A stretch of 64,000 bases of DNA from Papaver somniferum (GCF_003573695.1 NC_039358.1:195524418-195588417); one strand, 5' to 3'; positions 14,800-30,463 are shown, numbered from the stretch's first letter. Numbers and translations: made by a program. Notes: generated by a model not told the origin, from the sequence alone.

Positions 14800-17700
14800 T
14801 CTAGTGAAAATTGCATTTCTATGTACGTTGATTCAAGAAAATATGAAGGAAGTCAAATTTCACAATAGAAGAAGGATGAAAGACCATGCAGAACTAATCC
14901 AAATCCTAACAAATATCATCTATCTTGAATCAAATAAAAAGACAAAGCCAACACGAAAAGAAAGAGTTCATAAAAAATGTTGAATTTAATATACGTTAAC
15001 TCAAAAAAGTCTACACACTTCGTTATAAGTCGGAAATTGATTTCCGAGACTAAATTGTAAACTAGACAAACTCATCTTTAACAGAAAAAGTTTGAAAAAT
15101 GTATTTTAATCACAAATTATATGTTCTGAGGTATTACGTCTAGTAAAAATTGCATTTCTATGTACGTTAATTCAAGAAAATATGAAGGAAGCCAAATTTC
15201 ACAATAGAAGAAGGATAAAAGACCTGCCAGAACTAATCCAAATTGTAACAAATTTCATCTATTTGAATCAAATTGAAAGACAAAGCCAATACAAAAAGAA
15301 AGAGTTCATAAAAATGTTGAATTTAGTATATGTTAACTCAAAAAAGTCTACACACTTCGTTATAAGTCGGAAATTGATTTCTGAGACTAAATTGTAAACT
15401 AGATAAACTCATCTTTAACAAAAAAAAGTTTTAAAAATGTATTGTAATCACAAATAATATGTTCTAAGGCATTACGTCTAGTGAAAATTGCATTTCTATG
15501 TACATTGATTCAAGAAAATATGAAGGAAGTCAAATTTAACAATAGAAGAAGGATAAAAGCCCAGGCAGAACTAATCCAAATTCCAACAAATTTCATCTAT
15601 TTGAATCAAATTGAAAGACATAGCCAACACAAAAAGAAAGAGTTCATAAAACTGTTGAATTTAATATACATTAACTCAAAAAAGTCTACACACTTCGTTA
15701 TAAGTCGGAAATTTATTTATAAGACTAAATTGTAAACTAGATAAACTCATCTTTAACAGAAAAAGTTTGAAAAATGTATTGTAATTACAACTAATATGTT
15801 CTAAGGCAATACGCCTAGTAAAAATTGCATTTCTATGTACTTTGATTCAAGAAAATATGAAGGAAGTAGAATTTCACAATAGAAGAAGGATGAAAGACCA
15901 TGCAGAACTAATCCAAATCCTAACAAATTTCATCTATCTTGAATCAAATAGAAAGACAAAGCCAACACAAAAAGAAAGAGTTCATAAAAATGTTGAATTT
16001 AATATAGGTTAACTCAAAAAAGTCTACACATTTCGTTATAAGTCGGAAATTGATTTCTGAGATTAAATTGTAAACTAGATAAACTCATCTTTAATAGAAA
16101 AAGTTTGAAAAATGTATTGTAATTACAATTAACATGTTCTAAGGCAATACGTCTAGTAAAAATTGCATTTCTATGTACGTTGAATCAAGAAAATATGAAG
16201 GAAGTCAAATTTCACAATAGAACAAGGATTAAAGACCATGCAGAACTAATCCAAATCCTAACAAATTTCATCTATCTTGAATCAAATAGAAAGACAAAGC
16301 TAACACAAATAGAAAGAGTTCATAAAAATGTTGAATTTAATATACGTTTACTCAAAAAAGTCTACTCACTTCGTTATAAGTCGGAAATTGATTTTTGAGA
16401 CTAAATTGTAAACTAGACAAACTCCACTTTAACAAAAAAAGTTTGAAAAATGTATTTTAATCACAAATTATATGTTCTAATGTATTACTTCTAGTAAAAG
16501 TTGCATTTCTATGTACGTTAATTCAAGAAAATATGTAGGAAGCCAAATTTCACAATAGAAGAATGATGAAAGATCATCCAGAACTAATCTAAATTGTCCA
16601 AATTTCATCTATTTGAATCAAATTGAAAGACAAAGCCAATACAAAAATAAAGAGTTCATAAAAATGTTGAATTTAATATACGTTAACTCAAAAAAGTCTA
16701 CACATTTCGTTATAAGTCGGAATTTGATTTATGAGACTAAATTTTAAACTAGATAAACTCATCTTTAACAAAAAAAAGTTTGAAAAATGTATTGTAATTA
16801 CAATTGATATGTTCTAAGGCAATACGCCTAGTAAAAATGGCATTTCTATGTACGTTGATTCAAGAAAATATGAAGGAAGTCAAATTTCACAATAGAAGAA
16901 GGATGAAAGACCATGCAGAACTAATCCAAATCCTAACAAATATCATCTATCTTGAATCAAATAAAAAGACAAAGCCAACACAAAAAGAAAGAGTTCATAA
17001 AAATGTTGAATTTAATATACGTTAACTCAAAAAAGTCTACACATTTCGTTATAAGTCGGAAATTGATTTATGAGACTAAATTTTAAACTAGATAAACTCA
17101 TCTTTAACAAAAAAAAGTTTGAAAAATGTATTGTAATTACAATTGATATGTTCTAAGGCAATACGCCTAGTAAAAATGGCATTTCTATGTACGTTGATTC
17201 AAGAAAATATGAAGGAAGTCAAATTTCACAATACAAGAAGGATGAAAGACCATGCAGAACTAATCCAAATCCTAACAAATATCATCTATCTTGAATCAAA
17301 TAAAAAGACAAAGCCAACACAAAAAGAAAGAGTTCATAAAAATGTTGAATTTAATATACGTTAACTCAAAAAAGTCTACACATTTCGTTATAAGTCGGAA
17401 ATTGATTTCTGAGATTAAATTGTAAACTAGATAAACTCATCTTTAATAGAAAAAGTTTGAAAAATGTATTGTAATTACAATTAATATGTTCTAAGGCAAT
17501 ACGTCTAGTTAAAATTGCATTTCTATGTACATTGAATCAAGAAAATATGAAGGAAGTCAAATTTCACAATACAAGAAGGATGAAAGACCATGCAGAACTA
17601 ATCCAAATCCTAACAAATTTCATCTATCTTGAATCAAATAGAAAGACAAAGCCAACAGAAAATGAAAGAGTTCATAAAAATGTTGAATTTAATATACGTT

Positions 17701-19220
17701 AACTCAAAAAAGTCTACACATTTCGTTATAAGTCGGAATTTGATTAATGAGACTAAATTTTAAACTAGATAAACTCAACTTTAACAGAAAAAGTTTGAAA
17801 AATGTATTGTAGTTACAATTAATATGTTCTAAGGCAATACGCCTTGCATTTCTATGTACGTTGATTCAAGAAAATATGAAGGAAGTCAAATTTCACAATA
17901 GAAGAAGGATGAAAGACCATGCAGAACTAATCCAAATCCTAACAAATATCATCTATCTTGAATCAAATAAAAAGACAAAGCCAACACGAAAAGAAAGAGT
18001 TCATAAAAAATGTTGAATTTAATATACGTTAACTCAAAAAGTCTACACACTTCGTTATAAGTCGGAAATTGATTTCTGAGACTAAATTGTAAACTAGACA
18101 AACTCATCTTTAACAGAAAAAGTTTGAAAAATGTATTTTAATCACAAATTATATGTTCTGAGGTATTACGTCTAGTAAAAATTGCATTTCTATGTACGTT
18201 AATTCAAGAAAATATGAAGGAAGCCAAATTTCACAATAGAAGAAGGATAAAAGACCTGCCAGAACTAATCCAAATTGTAACAAATTTCATCTATTTGAAT
18301 CAAATTGAAAGACAAAGCCAATACAAAAAGAAAGAGTTCATCAAAATGTTGAATTTAATAATGTTAACTCAAAAAAGTCTACACACTTCGTTATAAGTCG
18401 GAAATTGATTTCTGAGACTAAATTGTAAACTAGATAAACTCATCTTTAACAAAAAAAAGTTTTAAAAATGTATTGTAATCACAAATAATATGTTCTAAGG
18501 CATTACGTCTAGTGAAAATTGCATTTCTATGTACGTTGATTCAAGAAAATATGAAGGAAGTCAAATTTAACAATAGAAGAAGGATAAAAGCCCAGGAAGA
18601 ACTAATCCAAATTCCAACAAATTTCATCCATTTGAATCAAATTGAAAGACATAGCCAACACAAAAAGAAAGAGTTCATAAAATTGTTGAATTTAATATAC
18701 ATTAACTCAAAAAAGTCTACACACTTCGTTATAAGTCGGAAATTTATTTATAAGACTTAATTGTAAACTAGATAAACTCATCTTTAACAGAAAAAGTTTG
18801 AAAAATGTATTGTAATTACAATTAATATGTTCTAAGGAAATACGCCTAGTAAAAATTGCATTTCTATGTACGTTGATTCAAGAAAATATGAAGGAAGTAG
18901 AATTTCACAATAGAAAAAGGATGAAAGACCATGCAGAACTAATCCAAATCCTAACAAATTTCATCTATCTTGAATCAAATAGAAAGACAAAGCCAACACA
19001 AAAAGAAAGAGTTCATAAAAATGTTGAATTTAATATAGGTTAACTCAAAAAAGTCTACACATTTCGTTATAAGTCGGAAATTGATTTCTGAGATTAAATT
19101 GTAAACTAGATAAACTCATCTTTAATAGAAAAAGTTTGAAAAATGTATTGTAATTATAAATAATATGTTCTAAGGCAATACGTCTAGGAAAAATTGCATT
19201 TCTATGTACGTTGAATCAAG
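14800..19220 (+). repeat. Higher-order duplication, offset ~3,032 bp
   Basis: The block at about 14,800-16,190 recurs at about 17,832-19,220. The marker 'aaaagacctgccag' is at 15,216 and 18,248, and 'gaaagacatagccaac' follows in both. The offset changes by one base (3,032 then 3,031), so there is at least one single-base indel. The period is about 9 monomers. Confidence 0.75.
16777..17453 (+). repeat. Pair of adjacent near-identical monomers
   Basis: Monomers 16,777-17,115 and 17,116-17,453 share the private variants 'caattgatatg' and 'aaaaatggcatttc' and differ at only a few sites (for example 'aatagaagaag' against 'aatacaagaag'). This is a very recent single-monomer tandem duplication. Confidence 0.85.
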
Positions 19221-22200
19221 AAAATATGAAGGAAGTCAAATTTCACAATAGAAGAAGGATGAAAGACCATGAAGAACTAATCCAAATCCTAACAAATATC
19301 ATCTATCTTGAATCAAATAAAAAGACAAAGCCAACACGAAAAGAAAGAGTTTATAAAAAATGTTGAATTTAATATACGTTAACTCAAAAAAGTCTACACA
19401 CTTCGTTATAAGTCGGAAATTGATTTCTGAGACTAAATTGTAAACTAGACAAACTCAACTTTAACAAAAAAAGTTTAAAAAATGTATTTTAATCACAAAT
19501 TATATGTTCTAATGTATTACTTCTAGTAAAAATTGCATTTCTATGTACGTTAATTCAAGAAAATATGTAGGAAGCCAAATATCACAATAGAAGAATGATG
19601 AAAGATCATCCAGAACTAATCCAAATTGTCCAAATTTCATCTATTTGAATCAAATTGAAAGACAAAGCCAATACAAAAATAAAGAGTTCATAAAAATGTT
19701 GAATTTAATATAAGTTAACTCAAAAAAGTCTACACATTTAGTTATAAGTCGGAATTTGATTTATGAGACAAAATTTTAAACTAGATAAACTCATCTTTAA
19801 CAGAAAAAGTTTGAAAAATGTATTGTAATTACAATTATTATGTTCTAAGGAAATACGCCTAGTAAAAATTGCATTTCTATGTAAGTTGATTCAAGAAAAT
19901 AGGAAGGAAGTCAAATTTCACAATAGAAGAAGGATGAAAGACCATGCAGAACTAATCCAAATCCTAAAAAATATCATCTATCTTGAATCAAATAAAAATA
20001 CAAAGCCAACACAAAAAGAAAGAGTTCATAAAAATGTTGAATTTAATATACGTTAACTCAAAAAAGTCTACACATTTCGTTATAAGTCGGAAATTGATTT
20101 CTGAGATTAAATTGTAAACTAGATAAACTCATCGTTAATAGAAAAAGTTTGAAAAATGTATTGTAATTACAATAAATATGTTCTAAGGCAATACGTCTAG
20201 TAAAAATTGCATTTCTATGTCGTTGATTCAAGAAAATATGAAGGAAGTCACATTTCACAATACAAGAAGGATGAAAGACCATGCAGAACTAATCCAAATC
20301 CTAACAAATTTCATCTATCTTGAATCAAATAGAAAGCCAAAGCCAACAGAAAATGAAAGAGTTCATAAAAATGTTGAATTTTATATACGTTAACTAAAAA
20401 ATGTCTACACATTTCGTTATAAGTCGGAATTTGATTTATGAGACTAAATTTTAAACTAGATAAACTCATCTTTAACAGAAAAAGTTTGAAAAATGTATTG
20501 TAATTACAATTAATATGTTCTAAGGCAATACGTCTAGTAAAAATTGCATTTCTATGGACGTTGATTCAAGAAAATATGAAGGAAGTCAAATTTCACAATA
20601 GAAGAAGGATGAAAGACCATGCAGAACTAATCCAAATCCTTACAAATTTCATTTATCTTGAATCAAATAGAAAGACAAATCCAACACAGAAAGAAAGAGT
20701 TCATAAAACTGTTGAATTTTATATACGTTAACTCTGAAAAGTCTACACATTTCGTTATAAGTCGGAAATTGATTTCTGAGACTAAATTGTAAACTAGATA
20801 AACTCATCTTTAACAGAAAAAGTTTGAAAAATGTATTGTAATTACAATTAATATGTTCTAAGGCAATACGTCTAGTAAAAATTGCATTTCTATGGACGTT
20901 GATTCAAGAAAATATGAAGGAAGTCAAATTTCACAATAGAAGAAGGATGAAAGACCATGCAGAACTAATCCAAAGCCTAACAAATTTCATCTATCTTGAA
21001 TCAGATAGAAACACAAAGCCAACACAAAAAGAAAGAGTTCATAAAAATGTTGAATTTTATATATGTTAACTCAAAAAAGTCTTCACATTTCGTTATAAGT
21101 CGGAAATATATTTCTGAGACTAAATTGTAAACTAGATAAACTCATCTTTAACAGAAAAAGTTTGAAAATTGTATTGTAATTAAAATTAATATGTTCTAAG
21201 GCAATACGTCTAGTAAAAATTGCATTTCTATGTACGCTGATTCAAGAAAATATGAAGGAAGTCAAATTTCACAATAGAAGAAGGATGAAAGACCATGCAG
21301 AACTAATTCAAATCCTAACAAATTTCATCTATCTTGAATCAAATAGAAAGACAAAGGCAACACAAAAAGAAAGAGTTCATAAAAATGTTGAATCTTATAT
21401 ACGTTAACTCAAAAAAGTCTACACTCTTCGTTGTAAGTCGGAAATTGATTTCTGAGACTAAATTGTAAACTAGATAAACTCATCTTTAACAGAAAAAGTT
21501 TGAAAAATGTATTTTAATCACAAATAATATGTTCTAAGGCATTACGTCTAGTGAAAATTGCATTTCTATGTACGTTGATTCAAGAAAATACGTAGGAAGT
21601 CAAATTTAACAATAGAAGAAGGATAAAAGCCCAGGCAGCACTAATCCAAATTCCAATAAATTTCATCTATTTGAATCAAATTGAAAGACAAAGCCAACAC
21701 AAAAAGAAAGAGTTCATAAAACTGTTGAATTTAATATACGTTAACTCAAAAAAGTGTACACACTTCATTATAAGTCGGAAATTGATTTCTGAGACTAAAT
21801 TGTAAACTAGACAAACTCATCTTTAACAGAACAAGTTTGAAAAATGTATTTTAATCACAAATTATATGTTTTGAGGTATTACGTCTAGTAAAAATTGCAT
21901 TTCTATGTACGTTAATTCAAGAAAATATGAAGGAAGCCAAATTTCACAATAGAAGAAGGATGAAAGACCAGCCAGATTTAATCCAAATTGTAACAAATTT
22001 CATCTAGTTGAATCAAATTGAAAGACAAAGCCGATACAAAAATAAAGAGTTCATAAAAATGTTTAATTTAATATACGTTAACTCAAAAAAGTCTACACAC
22101 ATCGTTATAAGTCAGAAATTGATTTCTGAGACTAAATTGTAAACTAGACAAACTCATCTTTAACAAAAAAAAGTTTGAAAAATGTATTGTAATTACAATT

Positions 22201-23858
22201 AATATGTTCTAAGGCAATACGTCTAGTAAAAATTGCATTTCTATGTACGTTGATTCAAGAAAATATGAAGGAAGTCAAATTTCACAATTGAAGAAGGATA
22301 AAATCCCAGGAAGAACTAATCCAAATTCCAACAAATTTCATCTATTTGAATCAAATTGAAAGACAAAGCCAACACAAAAAGAAAGAGTTCATAAAAATGT
22401 TGAATTTAATATACTTTAACTCAAAAAAGTCTACTCACTTCGTTATAAGTCGGAAATTGATTTCTGAGACTAAATTGTAAACTAGATTAGCTCATCTTTA
22501 ACAAAAAAAGTTTGAAAAATGTATTGTAATCACAAATAATATGTTCTAAGAAATTACGTCTAGTGAAAATTGCATTTCTATGTACGTTGATTCAAGAAAA
22601 TATGAAGGAAGTCAAATTTAACAATAGAAGAAGGATAAAATCCCAGGCATCACTAATCCAAATCCTAAAAAATTTCATCTATTTGAATCAAATTGAAAGA
22701 CAAAGCCAACACAAAAAGAAAGAGTTCATAAAAATGTTGAATTTTATATACGTTAACTCAAAAAAGTCTTCACATTTCGTTATAAGTCGGAAATTGATTT
22801 CTGAGACTAAATTGTAAACTAGATAAACTCATCTTTAACAGAAAAAGTTTTAAAATTGTATTGTAATTAAAATTAATATGTTCTAAGGCAATACGTCTAG
22901 TAAAAATTGCATTTCTATGTAAGTTGATTCAAGAAAATATGAAGGAAGTCAAATTTCACAATAGATGAAGGATGAAAGACCATGCAGAACTAATCCAAAT
23001 CCTAACAAATATCATCTATCTTGAATCAAATAAAAAGACAAAGCCAACACAAAAACAAAGAGTTCATAAAAATGTTGAATTTAATATACGCTAACTCAAA
23101 AAAGTCTACACATTTCGTTATAAGTCGGAAATTGATTTCTGAGATTAAATTGTAAACTAGATAAACTCATCTTTAATAGAAAAAGTTTGAAAAATGTATT
23201 GTAATTACAATTAATATGTTCTAAGGAAATACGTCTAGTAAAAATTGCATTTCTATGTACGTTGAATCAAGAAAATATGAAGAAAGTCAAATTTCACAAT
23301 ACAAGAAGGATGAAAGACCATGCAGAACTAATCCAAATCCTAACAAATTTCATCTATCTTGAATCAAATAGAAAGACAAGGCCAACAGAAAATGAAAGAG
23401 TTCATAAAAATGTTGAATTTTATATACGTTAATTCAAAAAAGTCTACACATTTCGTTATAAGTCGGAATTTGATTTATGAGACTAAATTTTAAACTAGAT
23501 AAACTCATCTTTAAAAGAAAAAGTTTGAAAAATGTATTGTAATTACAATTAATATGTTCTAATGCAATACGTCTAGTAAAAATTGCATTTCTATGGACGT
23601 TTATTCAAGAAAATATGAAGGAAGTCAAATTTAACAATAGAAGAAGGATAAAAGCCCAGGCAGCACTAATCCAAATTCCAATAAATTTCATCTATTTGAA
23701 TCAAATTGAAAGACAAAGCCAACACAAAAATAAAGAGTTCATAAAACTGTTGAATTTAATATACGTTAACTCAAAAAAGTGTACACACTTCATTATAAGT
23801 CGGAAATTGATTTCTGAGACTAAATTGTAAACTAGACAAACTCATCTTTAACAGAAAA

Positions 23859-24292
23859 AGTTGGAAAAATGTATTTTAATCACAAATTATATGTTCTGAG
23901 GTATTACGTCTAGTAAAAATTGCATTTCTATGTACGTTAATTCAAGAAAATATGAAGGAAGCCAAATTTCACAATAGAAGAAGGATGAAAGACCAGCCAG
24001 AACTAATCTAAATTGTAACAAATTTCATATAGTTGAATCAAGAAAATACGAAGGAAGTCAAATTTCACAATACAAGAAGGATGAAAGACCATGCAGAACT
24101 AATCCAAATCCTAACAAATTTCATCTATCTTGAATCAAATAGAAAGACGCAGCGAACAGAAAATGAAAGAGGTCATAAAAATGTTGAATTTTATATACGT
24201 TAACTAAAAAAAGTCTACACATTTCGTTATAAGTCGGAATTTGATTTATGAGACTAAATTTTAAACTAGATAAACTCATCTTTAACAAAAAA
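23859..24292 (+). repeat. Elongated monomer (~434 bp)
   Basis: The unit runs normally to 'catatagttgaatcaa', then jumps back about 96 bp to 'ttgaatcaagaaaatacg'. The shared word 'ttgaatcaa' (24,033-24,041) sits at two places in a normal monomer, so the joint looks like microhomology-driven exchange within the monomer. Confidence 0.8.
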
Positions 24293-25039
24293 AGTTTGAA
24301 AAATGTATTGTAATTACAATTAATATGTTCTAACGCAATACGTCTAGTAAAAATTGCATTTCTATGGACGTTGATTCAAGAAAATATGAAGGAAGTCAAA
24401 TTTCACAATTGAAGAAGGATGAAAGACCATGCAGAACTAATCCAAATCCTAAAAAATTTCATCTATCTTGAATCAGATAGAAACAAAAAAAGAAAGAGTT
24501 CATAAAAATGTTGAATTTTATATACGTTAACTCAAAAAAGTCTTCACATTTCGTTATAAGTCGGAAACTGATTTCTGAGACTAAATTGTAAACTAAATAA
24601 ACTCATCTTTAACAGAAAAAGTTTGAAAATTGTATTGTAATTACAATTAATATGTTCTAAGGCAATACGTCTAGTAAAAATTGCATTTCTATGTACGTTG
24701 ATTCAAGAAAATATGAAGGAAGTCAAATTTCACAATAGAAGAAGGATGAAAGACCATGCAGAATTAATCCAAATTCCAACAAATTTCATCTATTTGAATC
24801 AAATTTAAAGACAAAGCCAACACAAAAAGAAAGAGTTCATAAAACTGTTGAATTTAATATACGTTAACTCAAAAAAGTCTACGCATTACGTTATAAGTCG
24901 GAAATTGATTTCTGAGACTAAATTGTAAACTAGACAAACTCGTCTTTAACAGAAAAAGTTTGAAAAATGTATTTTAATCACAAATTATATGTTCTGAAGT
25001 ATTACGTCTAGTAAAAATTGCATTTCTATGTACGTTAAT

Positions 25040-28000
25040 TCAAGAAAATATGAAGGAAGTCAAATTTCACAATAGAAGAAGGATGAAAGACCATGCAGAA
25101 CTAATCCAAATCCTAACAAATTTCATGTATCTTGAATCAGATAGAAACACAAAGCCGACACAAGAGTTCATAAAAATGTTGAATTTTATATACGTTAACT
25201 CAAAAAAGTCTACACATTTCGTTATAAGTCGGAAATTGATTTCTGAGACTAAATTGTAAACTATATAAACTCATCTTTAACAAAAAAAGTTTGAAAAATA
25301 TATTGTAATTACAATTAATATGTTCTAAGGAAATACGTCTAGTAAAAATTGCATTTCTATGTACGTTGAATCAAGAAAATACGAAGGAAGTCAAATTTCA
25401 TAATACAAGAAGGATGAAAGACCATGCATAACTAATCCAAATACTAACAAATTTCATCTATCTTGAATCAAATAGAAAGACACAGCCAACAGAAAATGAA
25501 AGAGTTCATAAAAATGTTGAATTTTATATACGTTAACTAAAAAAAGTCTACACATTTCGTTATAAGTCGGAATTTTATTTATGAGACTAAATTTTAAACT
25601 AGATAAACTCATATTTAACAGAAAAAGTTTGAAAAAATTTTGTAATTACAATTAATATGTTCTAAGGCAATACGCCTAGTAAAAATTGCATTTCTATGTA
25701 CGTTGATTCAAGAAAATATGAAGGAAGTCAAATTTTAGAATAAAAGAAGGATGAAAGACCATGCAGAACTAATCCAAATCCTAACAAATATTACCTATCT
25801 TGAATCAAATAAAAATACAAAGCCAAGACAAAAATAAAGAGTTCATAAAAATGTTGAATTTAATATACGTTAACTCAAAAAAGTCTACACACTTCGTTAT
25901 AAGTCGGAAATTGATTTCTGAGACTAAATTGTAAACTAGATAAACTCATCTTTAACTTCAAAGTTTGAAAAATGTATTGTCATCACAAATAATATGTTCT
26001 AAGGCATTACGTCTAGTGAAAATTGCATTTCTATGTACGTTAATTCAAGAAAATATGAATGAAGTCAAATTTAACAATAGAAGAAGGATAAAAGCCCAGC
26101 CAGAACTAATCCAAATTCCCACAAATTTCATCTATTTGAATCAAATAGAAAGACAAAGCCAACACAAAAAGAAAGAGTTCGTAAAACTGTTGAATTTAAT
26201 ATACATTAACTCAAAAAAGTCTACACATTTCGTTAGAAGTCGGAAATTGATTTCTGAGACTAAATTGTAAACTATACAAACTCATCTTTAACAGAAAAAG
26301 TTTGAAAAATGTATTTGAATCACAAATTATATGTTCTGAGGTATTACGTCTAGTAAAAATTGCATTTCTATGTACGTTAATTCAAGAAAATATGAAGGAA
26401 GCCAAATTTCACAATAGAAGAAGGATGAAAGACCAGCCAGAACTAATCCAAATTGTAACAAATTTCATCTATTTGAATCAAATTGAAAGACAAAGCCAAT
26501 ACAAAAATAAAGAGTTCATAAAAATGTTGAATTTAATATACGTTAACTCAAAAAAGTCTACACACTTCGTTATAAGTCAGAAATTGATTTCTGAGACTAA
26601 ATTGTAAACTAGATAAACTCATCCTTAACAAAAAAAAGTTTGAAAAATATATTGTAATTACAATTAATAAGTTCTAAGGAAATACGTCTAGTAAAAATTG
26701 CATTTCTATGTGCGTTGATTCAAGAAAATATGAAGGAAGTCAAATTTCACAATAGAAGAAGGATGAAAGACAATACAGAACTAATCCAAATCCTAACAAA
26801 TTTCATCTATCTTGAATCAAATAGAAATAGAAAGCTAACCCAATAAGAAAAAGTTCATAAAAATGTTGAATCTTATATACGCTAACTCAAAAAGGTCTAC
26901 ACTCTTCGTTATAAGTCGGAAATTGATTTCTGAGACTAACTTGTAAACTAGATAAACTCATATTTAACAGAAAAAGTTTGAAAAATGTATTGTAATCACA
27001 ATTAATATGTTCTAAGGCAATACGTCTAGTAAAAATTGCATTTCTATGTACGTTGATTCAAGAAAATATGAAAGAAGTCAAATTTCACAATAGAAGAAGG
27101 ATGATAGACCATGCAGAACTAAGCCAAATTCCAACAAATTTCATCTATTTGAATCAAATTTAAAGACAAAGCCAACACAAAAAGAAAGAGTTCATAAAAC
27201 TGTTGAATTGAATATACGTTAACTCAAAAAAGTCTACACATTACGTTATAAGTCGGAAATTGATTTCTGAGACTAAATTGTAAACTAGAAAAACTCGTCT
27301 TTAACAGAAAAAGTTTGAAAATGTATTTTAATCACAAATTATATGTTCTGAGGTATTACGTCTAGTAAAAATTGCATTTCTATGTACGTTAATTCAAGAA
27401 AATATGAAGGAAGCCAAATTTCACAATAGAAGAAGGATGAAAGACCAGCCAGAACTAATCCAAATTGTAACAAATTTCATCTATTTGAATCAAATTGAAA
27501 GACAAAGCCGATACAAAAATAAAGAGTTCATAAAAATGTTGAATTTAATATACGTTAACTCAAAAAAGTCTACACACTTCGTTATAAGTCAGAAATTGAT
27601 TTCTGAGACTAAATTGTAAACTAGATAAACTCATTTTTAACAAAAACAAGTTTGAAAAATGTATTGTAATTACAATTAATATGTTCTAAGGCAATACATC
27701 TAGTAAAAATTGTATTTCTATGTACGTTGAATCAAGAAAATATGAAGGAAATCAAATTTCACAATACAAGAAGGATGAATGACCATGCAGAACTAATCCA
27801 AATCCTAACAAATTTCATTTATCTTCAATCAAATAGAAAGACAAAGCCAACAGAAAATGAAAGTGTTCATAAATATGTTGAATTTTATATACGTTAACTC
27901 AAAAAAGTCTACACATTTCGTTATAAGTCGGAATTTGATTTATGAGACTAACTTTTAAACTAGATAAACTCATCTTTAACAGAAAAAGTTTGAAAAATGT

Positions 28001-30463
28001 ACTGTAATTACAATTAATATGTTCTAAGGCAATACGTCTAGTAAAAATTGCATTTCTATGGACGTTGATTCAAGAAAATATGAAGGAAGTCAAATTTCAC
28101 AATAGAAGAAGGATGAAAGACCATGCAGAACTAATCCAAATCCTAACAAATTTCATCTATCTTGAATCATATAGAAACACAAAAAGAAAGAGTTCATAAA
28201 AATGTTGAATTTTATATACGTTAACTCAAAAAAGTCTTCACATTTCGTTATAAGTCGGAAATTGATTTCTGAGACTAAATTGTAAACTAGATAAACTCAT
28301 CTTTAACAGAAAAAGTTTGAAAATTGTATTGTAATTGCAATTAATATGTTCTAAGGCAATACGTCTAGTAAAAATTGCATTTCTATGTACGTTGATTCAA
28401 GAAAATATGAAGGAAGTCAAATTTCACAATAGAAGAAGGATGAAAGACCATGCAGAACTAATCCAAATCCTAACAAATTTCATGTATCTTGAATCAGATA
28501 GAAATACAAAGCTGACACAAGAGTTCATAAAAATGTTGAATTTTATATACGTTAACTCAAAAAAGTCTACACATTTCGTTATAAGTCGGAAATTGATTTC
28601 TGAGACTAAATTGTAAACTAGATAAACTCATCTTCAACAAAAAAAGTTTGAAAAATATATTGTAATTACAATTAATATGTTCTAAGGAAATACGTCTAGT
28701 AAAAATTGCATTTCTATGTACGTTGAATCAAGAAAATACGAAGGAAGTCAAATTTCATAATACAAGAAGGATGAAAGACCATGCATAACTAATCCAAATA
28801 CTAACAAATTTCATCTATCTTGAATCAAATAGAAAGACACAGCCAACAGAAAATGAAAGAGTTCATAAAAATGTTGAATTTTATATACGTTAACTAAAAA
28901 AAGTCTACACATTTCGTTATAAGTCGGAATTTTATTTATGAGACTAAACTTTAAACTAGATAAACTCATATTTAACAGAAAAAGTTTGAAAAAATTTTGT
29001 AATTACAATTAATATTTTCTAAGGCGATACGCCTAGTAAAAATTGCATTTCTATGTACGTTGATTCAAGAAAATATGAAGGAAGTCAAATTTTAGAATAA
29101 AAGAAGGATGAAAGACCATGCAGAACTAATCCAAATCCTAACAAATATTATCTATCTTGAATCAAATAAAAATACAAAGCCAAGACAAAAATAAAGAGTT
29201 CATAAAAATGTTGAATTTAATATACGTTAACTCAAAAAAGTCTACACACTTCGTTATAAGTCGGAAATTGATTTCTGAGACTAAATTTTAAACTAGATAA
29301 ACTCATCTTTAACTTAAAAAGTTTGAAAAATGTATTGTAATCACAAATAATATGTTCTAAGGCATTACGTCTAGTGAAAATTGCATTTCTATGTACGTTA
29401 ATTCAAGAAAATATGAATGAATTCAAATTTAACAATAGAAGAAGGATAAAAGCCAAGGCAGAACTAATCCAAAGTCCCACAAATTTCATCTATTTGAATC
29501 AAATTGAAAGACAAAGCCAACACAAAAAGAAAGAGTTCGTAAAACTGTTGAATTTAATATACATTAACTCAAAAAAGTCTACACATTTCGTTATAAGTCG
29601 GAAATTGATTTCTGAGACTAAATTGTAAACTATACAAACTCATCTTTAACAGAAAAAGTTTGAAAAATGTATTTTAATCACAAATTATATGTTCTGAGGT
29701 ATTACGTCTAGTAAAAATTGCATTTCTATGTACGTTAATTCAAGAAAATATGAAGGAAGCCAAATTTCACAATAGAAGAAGGATGAAAGACCAGCCAGAA
29801 CTAATCCAAATTGTAACAAATTTCATCTATTTGAATCAAATTGAAAGACAAAGCCAATACAAAAATAAAGAGTTCATAAAAATGTTGAATTTAATATACG
29901 TTAACTCAAAAAAGTCTACACACTTCGTTATAAGTCAGAAATTGATTTCTGAGACTAAATTGTAAACTAGATAAACTCATCCTTAACAAAAAAAATTTTG
30001 AAAAATATATTGTAATTACAATTAATAAGTTCTAAGGAAATACGTCTAGTAAAAATTGCATTTCTATGTACGTTGATTCAAGAAAATATGAAGGAAGTCA
30101 AATTTCACAATAGAAGAAGGATGAAAGACAATGCAGAACTAATCCAAATCCTAACAAATTTCATCTATCTTGAATCAAATAGAAAGAGAAAGCTAACCCA
30201 ATAAGAAAAAGTTCATAAAAATGTTGAATCTTATATACGCTAACTCAAAAAGGTCTACACTCTTCGTTATAAGTAAGAAATTGATTTCTGAGACTAACTT
30301 GTAAACTAGATAAACTCAAATTTAACAGAAAAAGTTTGAAAAATGTATTGTAATCACAATTAATATGTTCTAAGGCAATACGTCTAGTAAAAATTGCATT
30401 TTTATGTACGTTGATTCAAGAAAATATGAAGGAAGTCAAATTTCACAATAGAAGAAGGATGAA
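25040..30463 (+). repeat. Higher-order duplication, offset ~3,358 bp
   Basis: The block at about 25,040-27,105 recurs at about 28,397-30,463. Shared oddities are a monomer with an internal deletion ('gacacaagagttcat'), 'gaaaaaattttgtaattac', 'aattttagaataaaag' and 'atacgctaactcaaaaagg'. The constant offset and rare differences indicate recent duplication. The period is about 10 monomers. Confidence 0.8.
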
